Origin: an uncultured Collinsella sp.
GTDB lineage: Bacteria > Actinomycetota > Coriobacteriia > Coriobacteriales > Coriobacteriaceae
Reading direction: 5' to 3'
Assembly (NCBI GenBank): GCA_900542125.1
Contig: UQMO01000023.1
Location: 1-35,851 of the forward strand
Length of the DNA stretch: 35,851 nt
Every line of letters begins with the position of its first letter. The first letter of the stretch is position 1. Position numbers and translations under genes: made by a program. The notes beneath the pieces were generated by a model that saw only the letters and a program-made list of their open reading frames with translations, was not told the DNA's origin and ran no database searches. Positions 8,169 to 15,548 of this stretch are shown here, in pieces.

Positions 8169-9182
8169 ATGAAGCGCATCCTTCTCATCGCCACGGGCGG
8201 CACCATCGCATCGACCGAGGACGGCAACGGCCTCTCCCCCGCCCTGACCGGTGAGGAGCTCGCCCAGAGCGTCCCCGAGATCTCGGGCCTCTGCGAGCTC
8301 GACGTCGTGCAGCCCATGAACATCGACAGCACCAATATGCGCCCCAGTGACTGGATGCGTATCCGCGACGTCATCGTCGAGGGTTATGCCGACCACGACG
8401 GCTTCGTGATTCTGCACGGCACTGACACCATGAGCTACACCGCAGCAGCGCTTTCCTACCTGATTCAGGACAGCCCCAAGCCCATCGTGCTCACCGGCTC
8501 GCAAAAGCCCATGGGCAATCCCTTTACCGACGCCAAGCTCAACCTGTACCAGAGCCTGCTCTATGCACTCGACGAGCATTCGCACGATGTGTCGATTGTG
8601 TTTGGCGGCGTCGCCATTGCCGGTACGCGCGCCCGCAAGCAGCGCACCATGAGCTTCAACGCATTCATTAGCGTCAACTATCCGCCCATTGCCTACATCC
8701 GCAATGACCGTATCGTGCGCAACGGGCTTCACGGCACGCATCAGGACGAAAACCCGGTGCATTTCTACGACAGCATCGACCCGCGCGTATTTGTACTCAA
8801 GCTTACGCCCGGCGTAAACCCGGGCATCCTCGACGCCCTAGCCGATAGCTACGATGCTGTAATCCTTGAGACCTTTGGCATTGGCGGTATCCCCGAGTTT
8901 GGTGAGTCGGGCGAGTCGTTCCAGGAGGCGATTTTCCGCTGGGTCGATTCGGGTCGCACCGTCGTCATGACCACACAGGTCCCCGAAGAGGGCCTCGATC
9001 TGGGCGTTTATGAGGTCGGCCGCGCTTACGCCGATCATCCGGGCATCCTGCGCGGCGATGACATGACCACCGAGACGCTCGTGGCCAAGACCATGTGGGC
9101 ACTCGGCCAGTCACGCGATGCCGCCGAGATCCAGCGCCTGTTCTACAGCCAAGTCAACCACGACCGCATCCCGATGGCGTAA
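8169..9182 (+). CDS. ansA: L-asparaginase, type I
   Basis: Hydrolyses L-asparagine to aspartate and ammonia. The 337-residue protein has both threonine motifs of the family: ATGGTIAST (8-16, nucleophile T12) and HGTDTM (83-88, T85 and D86). There is no signal peptide, so it is the cytoplasmic type I form. The chosen ATG at 8169 follows AGGA and is right before MKRILLIATGG; an upstream in-frame start at 8097 would add residues unlike the family. It is a single gene, transcribed away from guaA. A dyad, TTACA-GATGA-TGTAA, lies about 80-100 bases upstream (near 8071-8085) and could be a regulator site. Confidence 0.95.
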   Translation: MKRILLIATGGTIASTEDGNGLSPALTGEELAQSVPEISGLCELDVVQPMNIDSTNMRPSDWMRIRDVIVEGYADHDGFVILHGTDTMSYTAAALSYLIQDSPKPIVLTGSQKPMGNPFTDAKLNLYQSLLYALDEHSHDVSIVFGGVAIAGTRARKQRTMSFNAFISVNYPPIAYIRNDRIVRNGLHGTHQDENPVHFYDSIDPRVFVLKLTPGVNPGILDALADSYDAVILETFGIGGIPEFGESGESFQEAIFRWVDSGRTVVMTTQVPEEGLDLGVYEVGRAYADHPGILRGDDMTTETLVAKTMWALGQSRDAAEIQRLFYSQVNHDRIPMA

Positions 9183-9503
9183 TCCCAAGGGCAGATCTAC
9201 GTATCGCAGCCTCAAACGGCAGGTGGTCCCCCTCGGGCCGTGCAAAAAACGGAGTATTCTGCAATTTCCCCGACGGAGACATCAAATCAACTGCTTATTT
9301 GGCGGGCTTTTAGTGTGAAAAGGCCGTCTTGTAAATAGTTATTCCTCGTTTTTTATTAAGTGTGTGGATTAACTAGTGCCAAAAACGCAATGCAACCCAT
9401 TCGAACTGCCGTCTACGGATGAACAGCTGCTGAATACTCGCGATTTTGCACATCGCAGCCGGGGGGACCTGCCCAAAGGGCGCCAAATAGCATCGAAAAC
9501 GTC
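9183..9503. other. Intergenic stretch without a gene
   Basis: About 320 bases between the convergent ends of the asparaginase gene and the XRE regulator. No reading frame has credible coding character and there is no clear terminator hairpin. The part around 9228-9290 combines a run of CCCC/GGG segments with GTGCAAAAAACGGAGTATTC and reads unlike random spacer; it might be a dispersed element. Confidence 0.4.
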
Positions 9504-9722
9504 CTATTCGATGCCTTCGAGAAGCTCTGACACCGTCAGGCCGAGTGCGGGCGCAATCTTAAATAGAACCCTGAGCGTGAAATTTGCCGTTCCGTCTTCG
9601 ATTCTGTCGAGATAGGGGCGGCTGATTCCTGCTGCCACACAAAAATCGACCTTGGAGATACCAAGGTCCCTGCGCGTCTCTTCGACCCGCCTGCCAAGAA
9701 TCTGTTTCGCACGTTCGTCCAT
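9504..9722 (-). CDS. XRE-family transcriptional regulator
   Basis: A 72-residue protein that is nearly all helix-turn-helix: ISKVDFCVAAGISRPYLDRIEDGTANFTLRVLFKIAPALGLTVSELL spans about residues 22-68 and has the usual five-helix order. It has no sensor domain, so it is likely a compact repressor. It is transcribed divergently from the gene at 9799; the 76-base gap between the two starts contains a perfect 26-bp palindrome, which is the natural candidate for its operator. Homologues serve as stand-alone regulators or antitoxins; nothing here fixes which. Confidence 0.88.
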   Translation of the reverse strand: MDERAKQILGRRVEETRRDLGISKVDFCVAAGISRPYLDRIEDGTANFTLRVLFKIAPALGLTVSELLEGIE

Positions 9723-9750
9723 GCAGCCGAGTTTGAAATGGAGCCGAACA

Positions 9751-9776
9751 AAAACGTAAACTATAGTTTACGTTTT
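9751..9776. promoter_or_regulatory. Perfect 26-bp palindrome, probable operator
   Basis: The half-site AAAACGTAAACTA is followed directly by its exact reverse complement with no spacer. It sits between divergent starts at 9722 and 9799. It overlaps a possible plus-strand -10 (TAAACT, 9757-9762) spaced 18 bases from TTGAAA (9733-9738), so a bound repressor would block the plus gene and probably its own. Confidence 0.8.
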
Positions 9777-9798
9777 AACGAATACACAGGAGTTTTCT

Positions 9799-10188
9799 AT
9801 GTCGGGTTCTTCGATTTACGTACGGCGCACAGACTGCCGCCGGCGCGCCACGCCGATTGCTCTTGTCGTTATCGAGGCCGACCAGCTTACGCCCGACGAA
9901 CGCACGGCCCTTGCGCTACTGACGAGCCGTGTCGCCACGGCGCTGCTTTCCAATCCAAAGCAAGGCGACCTCGCACGTCTATGCCAAGAGCGCGGCTGCA
10001 CGCTCGACCAGACCGCTGTTATCGCCACCACCCCGCAAGGACTCCCCCTGCTCCTAGAAGCCACCGTCGCCCTAACCTTGCGCGGCGCGGGATACGAAAA
10101 CGAGGCCGCCGCCGATGTGGTCTTTCAACCACGATCGAGCGGCGGCCTCGCAGCAGCCATCGAATATGCTTGTAGGCTCGTTGCCTAA
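9799..10188 (+). CDS. HAD-like C-terminal domain protein without catalytic motifs
   Basis: A 129-residue protein. The second half (TPQGLPLLLEATVALTLRGA, then NEAAADVVFQP, then GGLAAAIEYA) follows the end of Cof-type HAD phosphatases, where a metal-binding DxxxD segment, the helix with PMLEAA, and the AAADYVT and GVAAAIE segments occur. Here the expected DGxND motif reads TTPQG and there is no N-terminal DxD nucleophile. It is therefore unlikely to be an active phosphatase and may be a binding protein or relic. ATG follows AGGAG. It is divergent from the XRE regulator and probably controlled by it. The HAD link is inferred from pattern alone. Confidence 0.55.
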   Translation: MSGSSIYVRRTDCRRRATPIALVVIEADQLTPDERTALALLTSRVATALLSNPKQGDLARLCQERGCTLDQTAVIATTPQGLPLLLEATVALTLRGAGYENEAAADVVFQPRSSGGLAAAIEYACRLVA

Positions 10189-10197
10189 AGGAACAAG

Positions 10198-10581
10198 CTA
10201 GAATCCCAGTCCAAAGCCCGTGCCAGTAATTGCCGAATACATAAAGTAGACGTTAATCACATTAAGGAACACGCCCGTGATGCAGCCGTTGCGCAGATAA
10301 CGCTCACACGTTAGTCGCGCCATCACGGCAGAGTCGTCGTTGTTCTTAGCCTGACGACCGGCGGTAAAGTACGTCGCCACGCCGAGCAGCAGGTTGAGCA
10401 CCGGCAGCGCCAGCAGCTCGTAGCTCTTGCCCCACCGCGTCGCCTCGCCGGCGGCGTTAAACTTCGTTGCCACCTCGGGTCCAATGTTGGGAAGGACACA
10501 CGCCGCAACCACGAGCGGAAGCACCGCGAGCACCAGCAGCGCGATGCCCATGTAGCCGGCCTTTTTGCCATATTTGAACAT
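10198..10581 (-). CDS. DUF1648 (SdpI-like) small membrane protein
   Basis: A 127-residue protein with three hydrophobic segments (about residues 11-31, 54-72 and 98-118). Between the first two lies the DUF1648 signature VATKFNAAGEATRWGKS, known from SdpI-type immunity and related membrane proteins. It starts with ATG behind AAGGA, eleven bases after the ychF stop, so it is co-transcribed with ychF. Its end converges on the HAD-like gene with only nine bases between stops and no terminator. The function in this host is unknown. Confidence 0.72.
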   Translation of the reverse strand: MFKYGKKAGYMGIALLVLAVLPLVVAACVLPNIGPEVATKFNAAGEATRWGKSYELLALPVLNLLLGVATYFTAGRQAKNNDDSAVMARLTCERYLRNGCITGVFLNVINVYFMYSAITGTGFGLGF

Positions 10582-10592
10582 ATGCGTCGTCC

Positions 10593-11669
10593 TTACACGT
10601 TAAAGCGGAAGTGCACGACGTCGCCGTCGGCCATGACGTACTCTTTGCCCTCGATGCGCAGCTTGCCGGCGGCCTTGGCGCCCTGCTCGCCGCCGAGCTC
10701 GATGTAATCGTCATAGCCAATGACCTCGGCCTTAATAAAGCCGCGCTCAAAGTCGGTGTGAATCACGCCAGCAGCCTGCGGGGCAGTCGCGCCCTGGCGC
10801 ACCGTCCAGGCCTTGACCTCCATCTCGCCGGCGGTAAAGAACGACTGCAGACCGAGCAGCTTGTAGGCAGCCTGGGCGAGCACGTCCAGACCGGGCTGCT
10901 CTAGGCCCAGGCTCTCCAGGTAATCGGCGGCATCCTCGGGATCGAGCTCGGAAAGCTCGGCCTCGATCTTGGCGCAGATGGGCAGCGGCTTGACGCCGTC
11001 GATGGGCGCCAGGTCGTCGTTGAGCATGTCCTCGTCCACGTTGGCCACGTACAGGATGGGCTTCATGGTGAGCAGGAACAGACCCTTAGCGGCAGCACGC
11101 TCCTCGTCAGTCATCTCCATGGACGCGGCACGCTTGCCCTCGTTGAGCCAAGCAAGCAGGCGCTTGGCCACCTCGAACTTGGGCATGAGCTCCTTGTCGC
11201 GCTTGGCCTCCTTCTCGAGCTTGGGCAGCTGCTTCTCGAGCGTGCCCATGTCGGCCAGGATGAGCTCGGTCATGATGGTGTCGGCGTCGCCGGCGGGGTC
11301 GACGAACTCGCCCGTACGACCCACCTCGCGCATGACGTTGGGATCCTTAAAGTAGCGCACGACCTCGCAGATGGCGTCGGTCTCGCGAATGTTGGCCAGG
11401 AACTGGTTGCCCAAGCCCTCGCCCTCGTTGGCGCCCTTCACTAGGCCTGCGATGTCGACGAACTCGACCGTTGCCGGCACGATGCGGCCCGGGTTGACGA
11501 TGTCGGCAAGCATTTGCAGACGGCTATCGGGCACGTCGACGATGCCCACGTTAGGGTCGATCGTGGCGAACGGGTAGTTGGCGGCAAGGCCGGTCTTTTT
11601 GGTAAGCGCGGTGAACAGCGTCGACTTGCCCACGTTGGGCAGGCCCACGATACCGATGGAAAGGGACAC
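10593..11669 (-). CDS. ychF: Ribosome-binding ATPase YchF
   Basis: An Obg-family P-loop protein that prefers ATP, binds ribosomes and affects translation and stress responses. It has 358 residues, the normal length. Motifs: P-loop GLPNVGKST (9-17), switch DVPDSRL, Walker B-like FVDIAGLVKGANEGEGLGNQFL, the NVDED segment in the nucleotide specificity position, and a C-terminal TGS-like part ending VVHFRF. GTG at 11669 is the start because AAAGGAG lies five bases upstream and the family motif begins at once; the frame runs open to 11705. A -10-like TATACT follows a GC-rich hairpin upstream. Confidence 0.96.
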   Translation of the reverse strand: MSLSIGIVGLPNVGKSTLFTALTKKTGLAANYPFATIDPNVGIVDVPDSRLQMLADIVNPGRIVPATVEFVDIAGLVKGANEGEGLGNQFLANIRETDAICEVVRYFKDPNVMREVGRTGEFVDPAGDADTIMTELILADMGTLEKQLPKLEKEAKRDKELMPKFEVAKRLLAWLNEGKRAASMEMTDEERAAAKGLFLLTMKPILYVANVDEDMLNDDLAPIDGVKPLPICAKIEAELSELDPEDAADYLESLGLEQPGLDVLAQAAYKLLGLQSFFTAGEMEVKAWTVRQGATAPQAAGVIHTDFERGFIKAEVIGYDDYIELGGEQGAKAAGKLRIEGKEYVMADGDVVHFRFNV

Positions 11670-11712
11670 GACAGCTCCTTTTGGTACAGGTACTTCAAAC
11701 TGCATAAGTATA

Positions 11713-11756
11713 GCGCCGCCGCAGCATCCGGGCGAATCCGGACACCGCGGCGGCGC
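11713..11756. repeat. GC-rich 10-bp inverted repeat upstream of ychF
   Basis: GCGCCGCCGC (11713-11722) pairs with GCGGCGGCGC (11747-11756). It lies 27 bases beyond the polyferredoxin stop on the minus strand, so it may end that transcript. No T tract follows; instead TATACT comes directly after it, a good -10 for ychF. Confidence 0.6.
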
Positions 11757-11783
11757 AAATGAAGCAGAGATAGAGCTCGCTGA

Positions 11784-13037
11784 CTAGTCCGCGAGCTTCT
11801 CCACCTGATCGAGCATCTTGTCGAGCTTGGCCTTTGCCTCGGCCTTGACCTTCTCGGCCTCCTCGTGGGCCTTGGCCTTCTGAGCGGCCTTTTCCTCGGC
11901 CTCGGGATCGACGACGACCAGGTTGGATGCATCATGCTCAACCAACTTAAGCGCATGCTCGGGACACACCTTGACGCAGGCCCCGCAACCTAGGCAATAC
12001 GTGGACTCCAGTGCAAAGCGACCGCTTCCCACCAAATCGCAGGCAAACGTGGGGCACACGTTGACACACTCGCCACACGACGTGCACTTGTCAAAATCGC
12101 ATTCCGGCGTGCTCACCTGCATGTTCTGGGCAAGCTCGGGATGGTTTTGCAATGTCGAGAGCACCAGCTGCCGCCCGTGCGTGAGCGAACGGCGACGCTT
12201 GGTCGTCGTGGTGCCGCACATGGTGTTGAGCGTGCGCTCGAGCTGCGTGATCTGGTGACGGTGAGCCTTCAACTTCTGCGTCACCGAGGCCAGTGCCGCC
12301 GTCGCCGGATTGAGCTTGGTCACCGTCAGGCCCGTGGTACGGGCAATCTTTTCCATGTACTCCTTGCGCTCGTACTCGCGAAGCTTATGGCACTTGAGGC
12401 TCTTGGGGTCGACCTCCAGGCCCATGCCCGTACCAGCCCACTCCTCGGCAGTAGCGATGGCCTCGCCCAGAATATCCTCGCCACCGGTGTTGCGGCACTT
12501 ATCGCACACGCCCAGTGGCAGGTAGACGCTCACGTTGGGATAGTCGGCCAGCACCGAGAACCAGGTCTCGGCAGTAATATCGCCCACGCAGGCGACGACG
12601 ACCTCGTTTTCGCGCGGCATGCGCTTAAGGGCGCGCGTGCAGGTAACGTAGGCGGTCTCGTGGCTCGTAGCAGCAGAGACGATATCGTCATACAGGTTTT
12701 TGGGCGCCAGGCGCGGCGAGATGATCGCCTCGGTCGGACAGGCAGCGGCGCACAGGCCGCACTTGCGACAGGAGTCGAGGATCTCGATGGCGTCTTCCTC
12801 GACCTCGATAGCGTTGACCGGGCACACGTCCATGCACGCGGTGCAGGCGCTCTTCTCGTTTTTGCAGGTCAAGCACGGAATGGTGTTGCCGCGCGGACGC
12901 TCCTTGTAGTCGGCAGGATTCCACTGCGGTGCCGACGGATCGAGTGCATCGGTCACACCGCCAAGCGGGTTTTTAAGAAAGTCGAAACCCTTGCTGATCT
13001 CGATAATGTCATCAAACAGATCGTGTTCCTGCGCCAT
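11784..13037 (-). CDS. Polyferredoxin-type 4Fe-4S protein
   Basis: A 417-residue soluble protein with four 4Fe-4S cluster motifs. Two are near the N terminus (CLTCKNEKSACTACMDVCP and CRKCGLCAAACP) and two near the C terminus (CDFDKCTSCGECVNVCP and CLGCGACVKVCP). Between them are further cysteine pairs, including VCDKC, and a long basic helix. The last 50 residues are an A/E/K-rich coiled coil. It probably carries electrons, but its partner is not in the window. ATG at 13037 is chosen for the GGGAGGGG upstream; the frame extends to 13067. Its neighbours are ychF on one side and glycerol dehydrogenase-like genes on the other, with separate promoters likely. Confidence 0.85.
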   Translation of the reverse strand: MAQEHDLFDDIIEISKGFDFLKNPLGGVTDALDPSAPQWNPADYKERPRGNTIPCLTCKNEKSACTACMDVCPVNAIEVEEDAIEILDSCRKCGLCAAACPTEAIISPRLAPKNLYDDIVSAATSHETAYVTCTRALKRMPRENEVVVACVGDITAETWFSVLADYPNVSVYLPLGVCDKCRNTGGEDILGEAIATAEEWAGTGMGLEVDPKSLKCHKLREYERKEYMEKIARTTGLTVTKLNPATAALASVTQKLKAHRHQITQLERTLNTMCGTTTTKRRRSLTHGRQLVLSTLQNHPELAQNMQVSTPECDFDKCTSCGECVNVCPTFACDLVGSGRFALESTYCLGCGACVKVCPEHALKLVEHDASNLVVVDPEAEEKAAQKAKAHEEAEKVKAEAKAKLDKMLDQVEKLAD

Positions 13038-13188
13038 GCGCGGCCCCTCCCTGAGCAGTGCAAACAAGCAAGAGATAATGATACGCTATCGGCCCACGCC
13101 TCGGGCAAATTACACGCGGCGCATCTTTGCGGCAAATAGCCCATGGCCCATCGCCGCCTCGATTGCACAAGGTCAATCAAGCGCCAAA

Positions 13189-14256
13189 CTATGCCTCGCA
13201 CATGAACTGCACGAGCTTTTGTTTGGTCACCTTTGCCTGCTCGTTGGCCATATTACGTTCATTTCTAAAGACCGCATTTGCAACACTCTGCAGATCGGCA
13301 TCGGAAATCTCACCAAGGCCCAGCTCCTCAAGCGTCGTCGGTAGGCCGACGCGCCGACAAAACTCGAGCACCTGTTCAAGCTCGGGCGCACGCTCCAGAC
13401 GAAGCTGGACCACCAGACCAAACGCTACGGCCTCACCATGCATGGCCTTGCACTCGGGCAGAATCGTCAGGCCGTTGGCGATGGCATGGGCAAGCGCTAG
13501 GCCACCGCTCTCAAAGCCAACACCCGAGAGCAGAATATTGCACTCGATCAGGCGCTCAACCGCCGGCGATATACGGCCCTTTTTGAGATCGCGCTTGGCA
13601 GCGACGCCGCACTCCATGAGTGTGTCATAGCAGGCACGAGCCGCAACCAAGGCCAAGTGCCCCGGCGCGCCACCGTGCTCGTTGGCGCCGTGCGCCGCGG
13701 CGCACGAACGCGCCTCGAAATACGTTGCCAGCGCATCGCCCATACCAGCGACCGTCATACGCAGCGGGGCCGCCGCGACCACGTTGGTATCGACCACGAC
13801 CAAGTCTGGATTCTTCTCGAGCATCAGGTAGCGGTCGAACGACCCATCCTCGTGATACAGCACCGAAATCGCGCTGCACGGACCGTCCATCGACGCCGCC
13901 GTGGGACATACGCACAACGGCAACTCGGCATAAAACGCAACGGCCTTGGCGATATCGAGCATCTTGCCGCCGCCAATGCCCACCACCATGTCGCAATACT
14001 CGGCCCGGGCTTCCTTGGCCATTTCGACAACGGCATCTTCCGTACACGGACCGTTGTAAATCTTAAAGAACGGCTCGCTTAGATCTTCATCCAGAAATCC
14101 ATCGACGATCTGCCTGCACAGCCGATCCTCGGTGCCCTGGTCAAACAAGACATAGGCAGCGCAGCCCAACCATGACAAATACCTGCCCTGACGCGAGAGC
14201 TCACCCGGCCCCTGAACATATCGTCCGGGACCGCCATAAACCATGGGAAGCGCCAT
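13189..14256 (-). CDS. Glycerol dehydrogenase-like protein, divergent paralogue
   Basis: An iron-containing alcohol dehydrogenase family protein (355 residues), GldA type, which would oxidise glycerol or a similar diol with NAD. It has the NAD motif GIGGGKMLDIAKAVA and metal-site segments GMGDALATYFEA (Asp), ALAHAIANG (His) and AMHGEAVAFG (His). It is a clear paralogue of the next gene. It differs at the substrate side: the usual STDAPCSA reads SMDGPCSA and one residue is missing before the last His. This points to a changed substrate. It starts at ATG 14256, downstream of a terminator and a REP-like hairpin, so it probably has its own promoter. Confidence 0.85.
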   Translation of the reverse strand: MALPMVYGGPGRYVQGPGELSRQGRYLSWLGCAAYVLFDQGTEDRLCRQIVDGFLDEDLSEPFFKIYNGPCTEDAVVEMAKEARAEYCDMVVGIGGGKMLDIAKAVAFYAELPLCVCPTAASMDGPCSAISVLYHEDGSFDRYLMLEKNPDLVVVDTNVVAAAPLRMTVAGMGDALATYFEARSCAAAHGANEHGGAPGHLALVAARACYDTLMECGVAAKRDLKKGRISPAVERLIECNILLSGVGFESGGLALAHAIANGLTILPECKAMHGEAVAFGLVVQLRLERAPELEQVLEFCRRVGLPTTLEELGLGEISDADLQSVANAVFRNERNMANEQAKVTKQKLVQFMCEA

Positions 14257-14286
14257 ACGAGAATCCGCCCTTTCATCAACGACAAT

Positions 14287-14317
14287 TGGTGCAAAGCAAC
14301 CTGACCCCTTTGCACCA
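14287..14317. repeat. REP-like palindrome, copy A
   Basis: TGGTGCAAAG (14287-14296) and CTTTGCACCA (14308-14317) form a perfect 10-bp stem with an 11-base loop. Read on the minus strand, its 21-base core matches the core of the hairpin at 21629-21649 at 18 positions, including the loop. It lies in the leader of the gene starting at 14256. Confidence 0.7.
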
Positions 14318-14320
14318 TAG

Positions 14321-14357
14321 CAAAAAGGGGCAAAGCCGTCTGCCGGCTTTGCCCCTT
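14321..14357 (-). terminator. Terminator of the 14370-15470 gene
   Basis: AAGGGGCAAAGCCG (14325-14338) pairs perfectly with CGGCTTTGCCCCTT (14344-14357) around a 5-base loop. On the minus strand it ends in TTTTTG. It lies 12 bases past the stop of the glycerol dehydrogenase gene. Confidence 0.92.
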
Positions 14358-14369
14358 CCTTAGCTTGAT

Positions 14370-15470
14370 TTACTCATCCATGAGATAGTAGTGGCCCAGC
14401 GCGTCGGCACCCAGGATGGCGTTTGCGACCATCTCGGGCGTCACCTCAAACGGCATGTTGCACATAGTGTCATCGGGCGCGCAGGCGGCCTCGGCAACAA
14501 TCATGGCCTGCTCGCGCGTAAGCTCGGCAACGCCAAGTTCCTTCATCGTGACCGGCAGGCCCAGCTCAATGCAGAAGCCCAAGACTTCCTCGAGTTTCTC
14601 AGTCGGAGCATCCTCGAGTACCAGCTGGACGATGGTGCCAAAGGCGACCTTCTCGCCGTGATACATGCCGTGGCACTCGGGCAGCATCGTCAGGCCATTG
14701 TGGATGGCATGAGCAGCAGCAAGGCCTGAGCTCTCAAAGCCAATGCCCGAAAGCAGCGTATTGGCCTCGATGATGTGCTCGACGGCAGGCGTGAGCGCAC
14801 CCTTCTCCAGCGCAACCTTGGCCTTGACGCCATCGGCCATAAGCGTCTCGTAGCAGAGCTTGGCGAGCGCCAGACCAGCCATGCTGCCCTTGCCGCCAGC
14901 GCAGGTGCCGCCGTCGGCATCGTGCGTCGCTTGGGCCTCGAAGTAGGTTGCGAGCGCATCGCCCATACCGGAAACCGTCAGGCGCACCGGGCTCGCCGCG
15001 ATAACCGTCGTATCCATCAGGACGATATTGGGGTTTGCCTTAAGGAAGAGGTACTTATCGAACTGGCCGTCATCGGTGTAAAGCACCGAAAGTGCCGAGC
15101 ACGGTGCATCGGTCGAGGCAATGGTGGGGCAAATGATAACCGGGGACTCCAGGTAATAGGCGACGGCCTTCGCGGTGTCGAGGATCTTGCCGCCACCGAC
15201 GCCGACGATGATGTCGCAACCGTTGTCGCGAGCGAGCGCAACCAGGCGATCGACCTCGCCCTTGGAGCACTCGCCGTTAAAGTCCTCAAACAGCAGCTCG
15301 GCCTTGGCCTCGGCAAAGCCGCCCTCGATCTTGGCACCGACGCGCTTCTTGCCCGAAGGCGTCACGATGACGAGGGCCTTAGCGCCGAGCGGCTCGACAT
15401 AGGAGCCGAGCTTGGCGAGCTCGTCCGGACCCTGGATGTACTTGCTGGGGCTATTGAAAATTGCAGCCAT
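14370..15470 (-). CDS. gldA: Glycerol dehydrogenase
   Basis: Oxidises glycerol to dihydroxyacetone with NAD, or runs in reverse to balance redox during fermentation. It has 366 residues, the usual length. Canonical segments are present: GVGGGKILDTAKAVA for NAD, STDAPCSALSVLYTDDG, and the metal ligands in GMGDALATYFEA, AAAHAIHNG and MYHGEKVAFG. It is followed by a strong terminator. The 78 bases that separate it from the upstream iron alcohol dehydrogenase are mostly another terminator, which ends 16 bases before this ATG. There is no room for a normal promoter after it, so read-through or a promoter inside the upstream gene must drive it. Confidence 0.93.
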   Translation of the reverse strand: MAAIFNSPSKYIQGPDELAKLGSYVEPLGAKALVIVTPSGKKRVGAKIEGGFAEAKAELLFEDFNGECSKGEVDRLVALARDNGCDIIVGVGGGKILDTAKAVAYYLESPVIICPTIASTDAPCSALSVLYTDDGQFDKYLFLKANPNIVLMDTTVIAASPVRLTVSGMGDALATYFEAQATHDADGGTCAGGKGSMAGLALAKLCYETLMADGVKAKVALEKGALTPAVEHIIEANTLLSGIGFESSGLAAAHAIHNGLTMLPECHGMYHGEKVAFGTIVQLVLEDAPTEKLEEVLGFCIELGLPVTMKELGVAELTREQAMIVAEAACAPDDTMCNMPFEVTPEMVANAILGADALGHYYLMDE

Positions 15471-15485
15471 AACTATCCCATTCTC

Positions 15486-15527
15486 TAAAAAAGAAAGGGG
15501 CTCCGTACGGATACGTGCGGAGCCCCT
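15486..15527 (-). terminator. Terminator or attenuator between the two dehydrogenases
   Basis: AGGGGCTCCG (15496-15505) pairs with CGGAGCCCCT (15518-15527). On the minus strand TTCTTTTTTAG follows. It lies 21 bases beyond the iron alcohol dehydrogenase stop and directly upstream of the gldA start at 15470. Confidence 0.9.
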
Positions 15528-15548
15528 CGTTACGATAACAAGAGTCGA

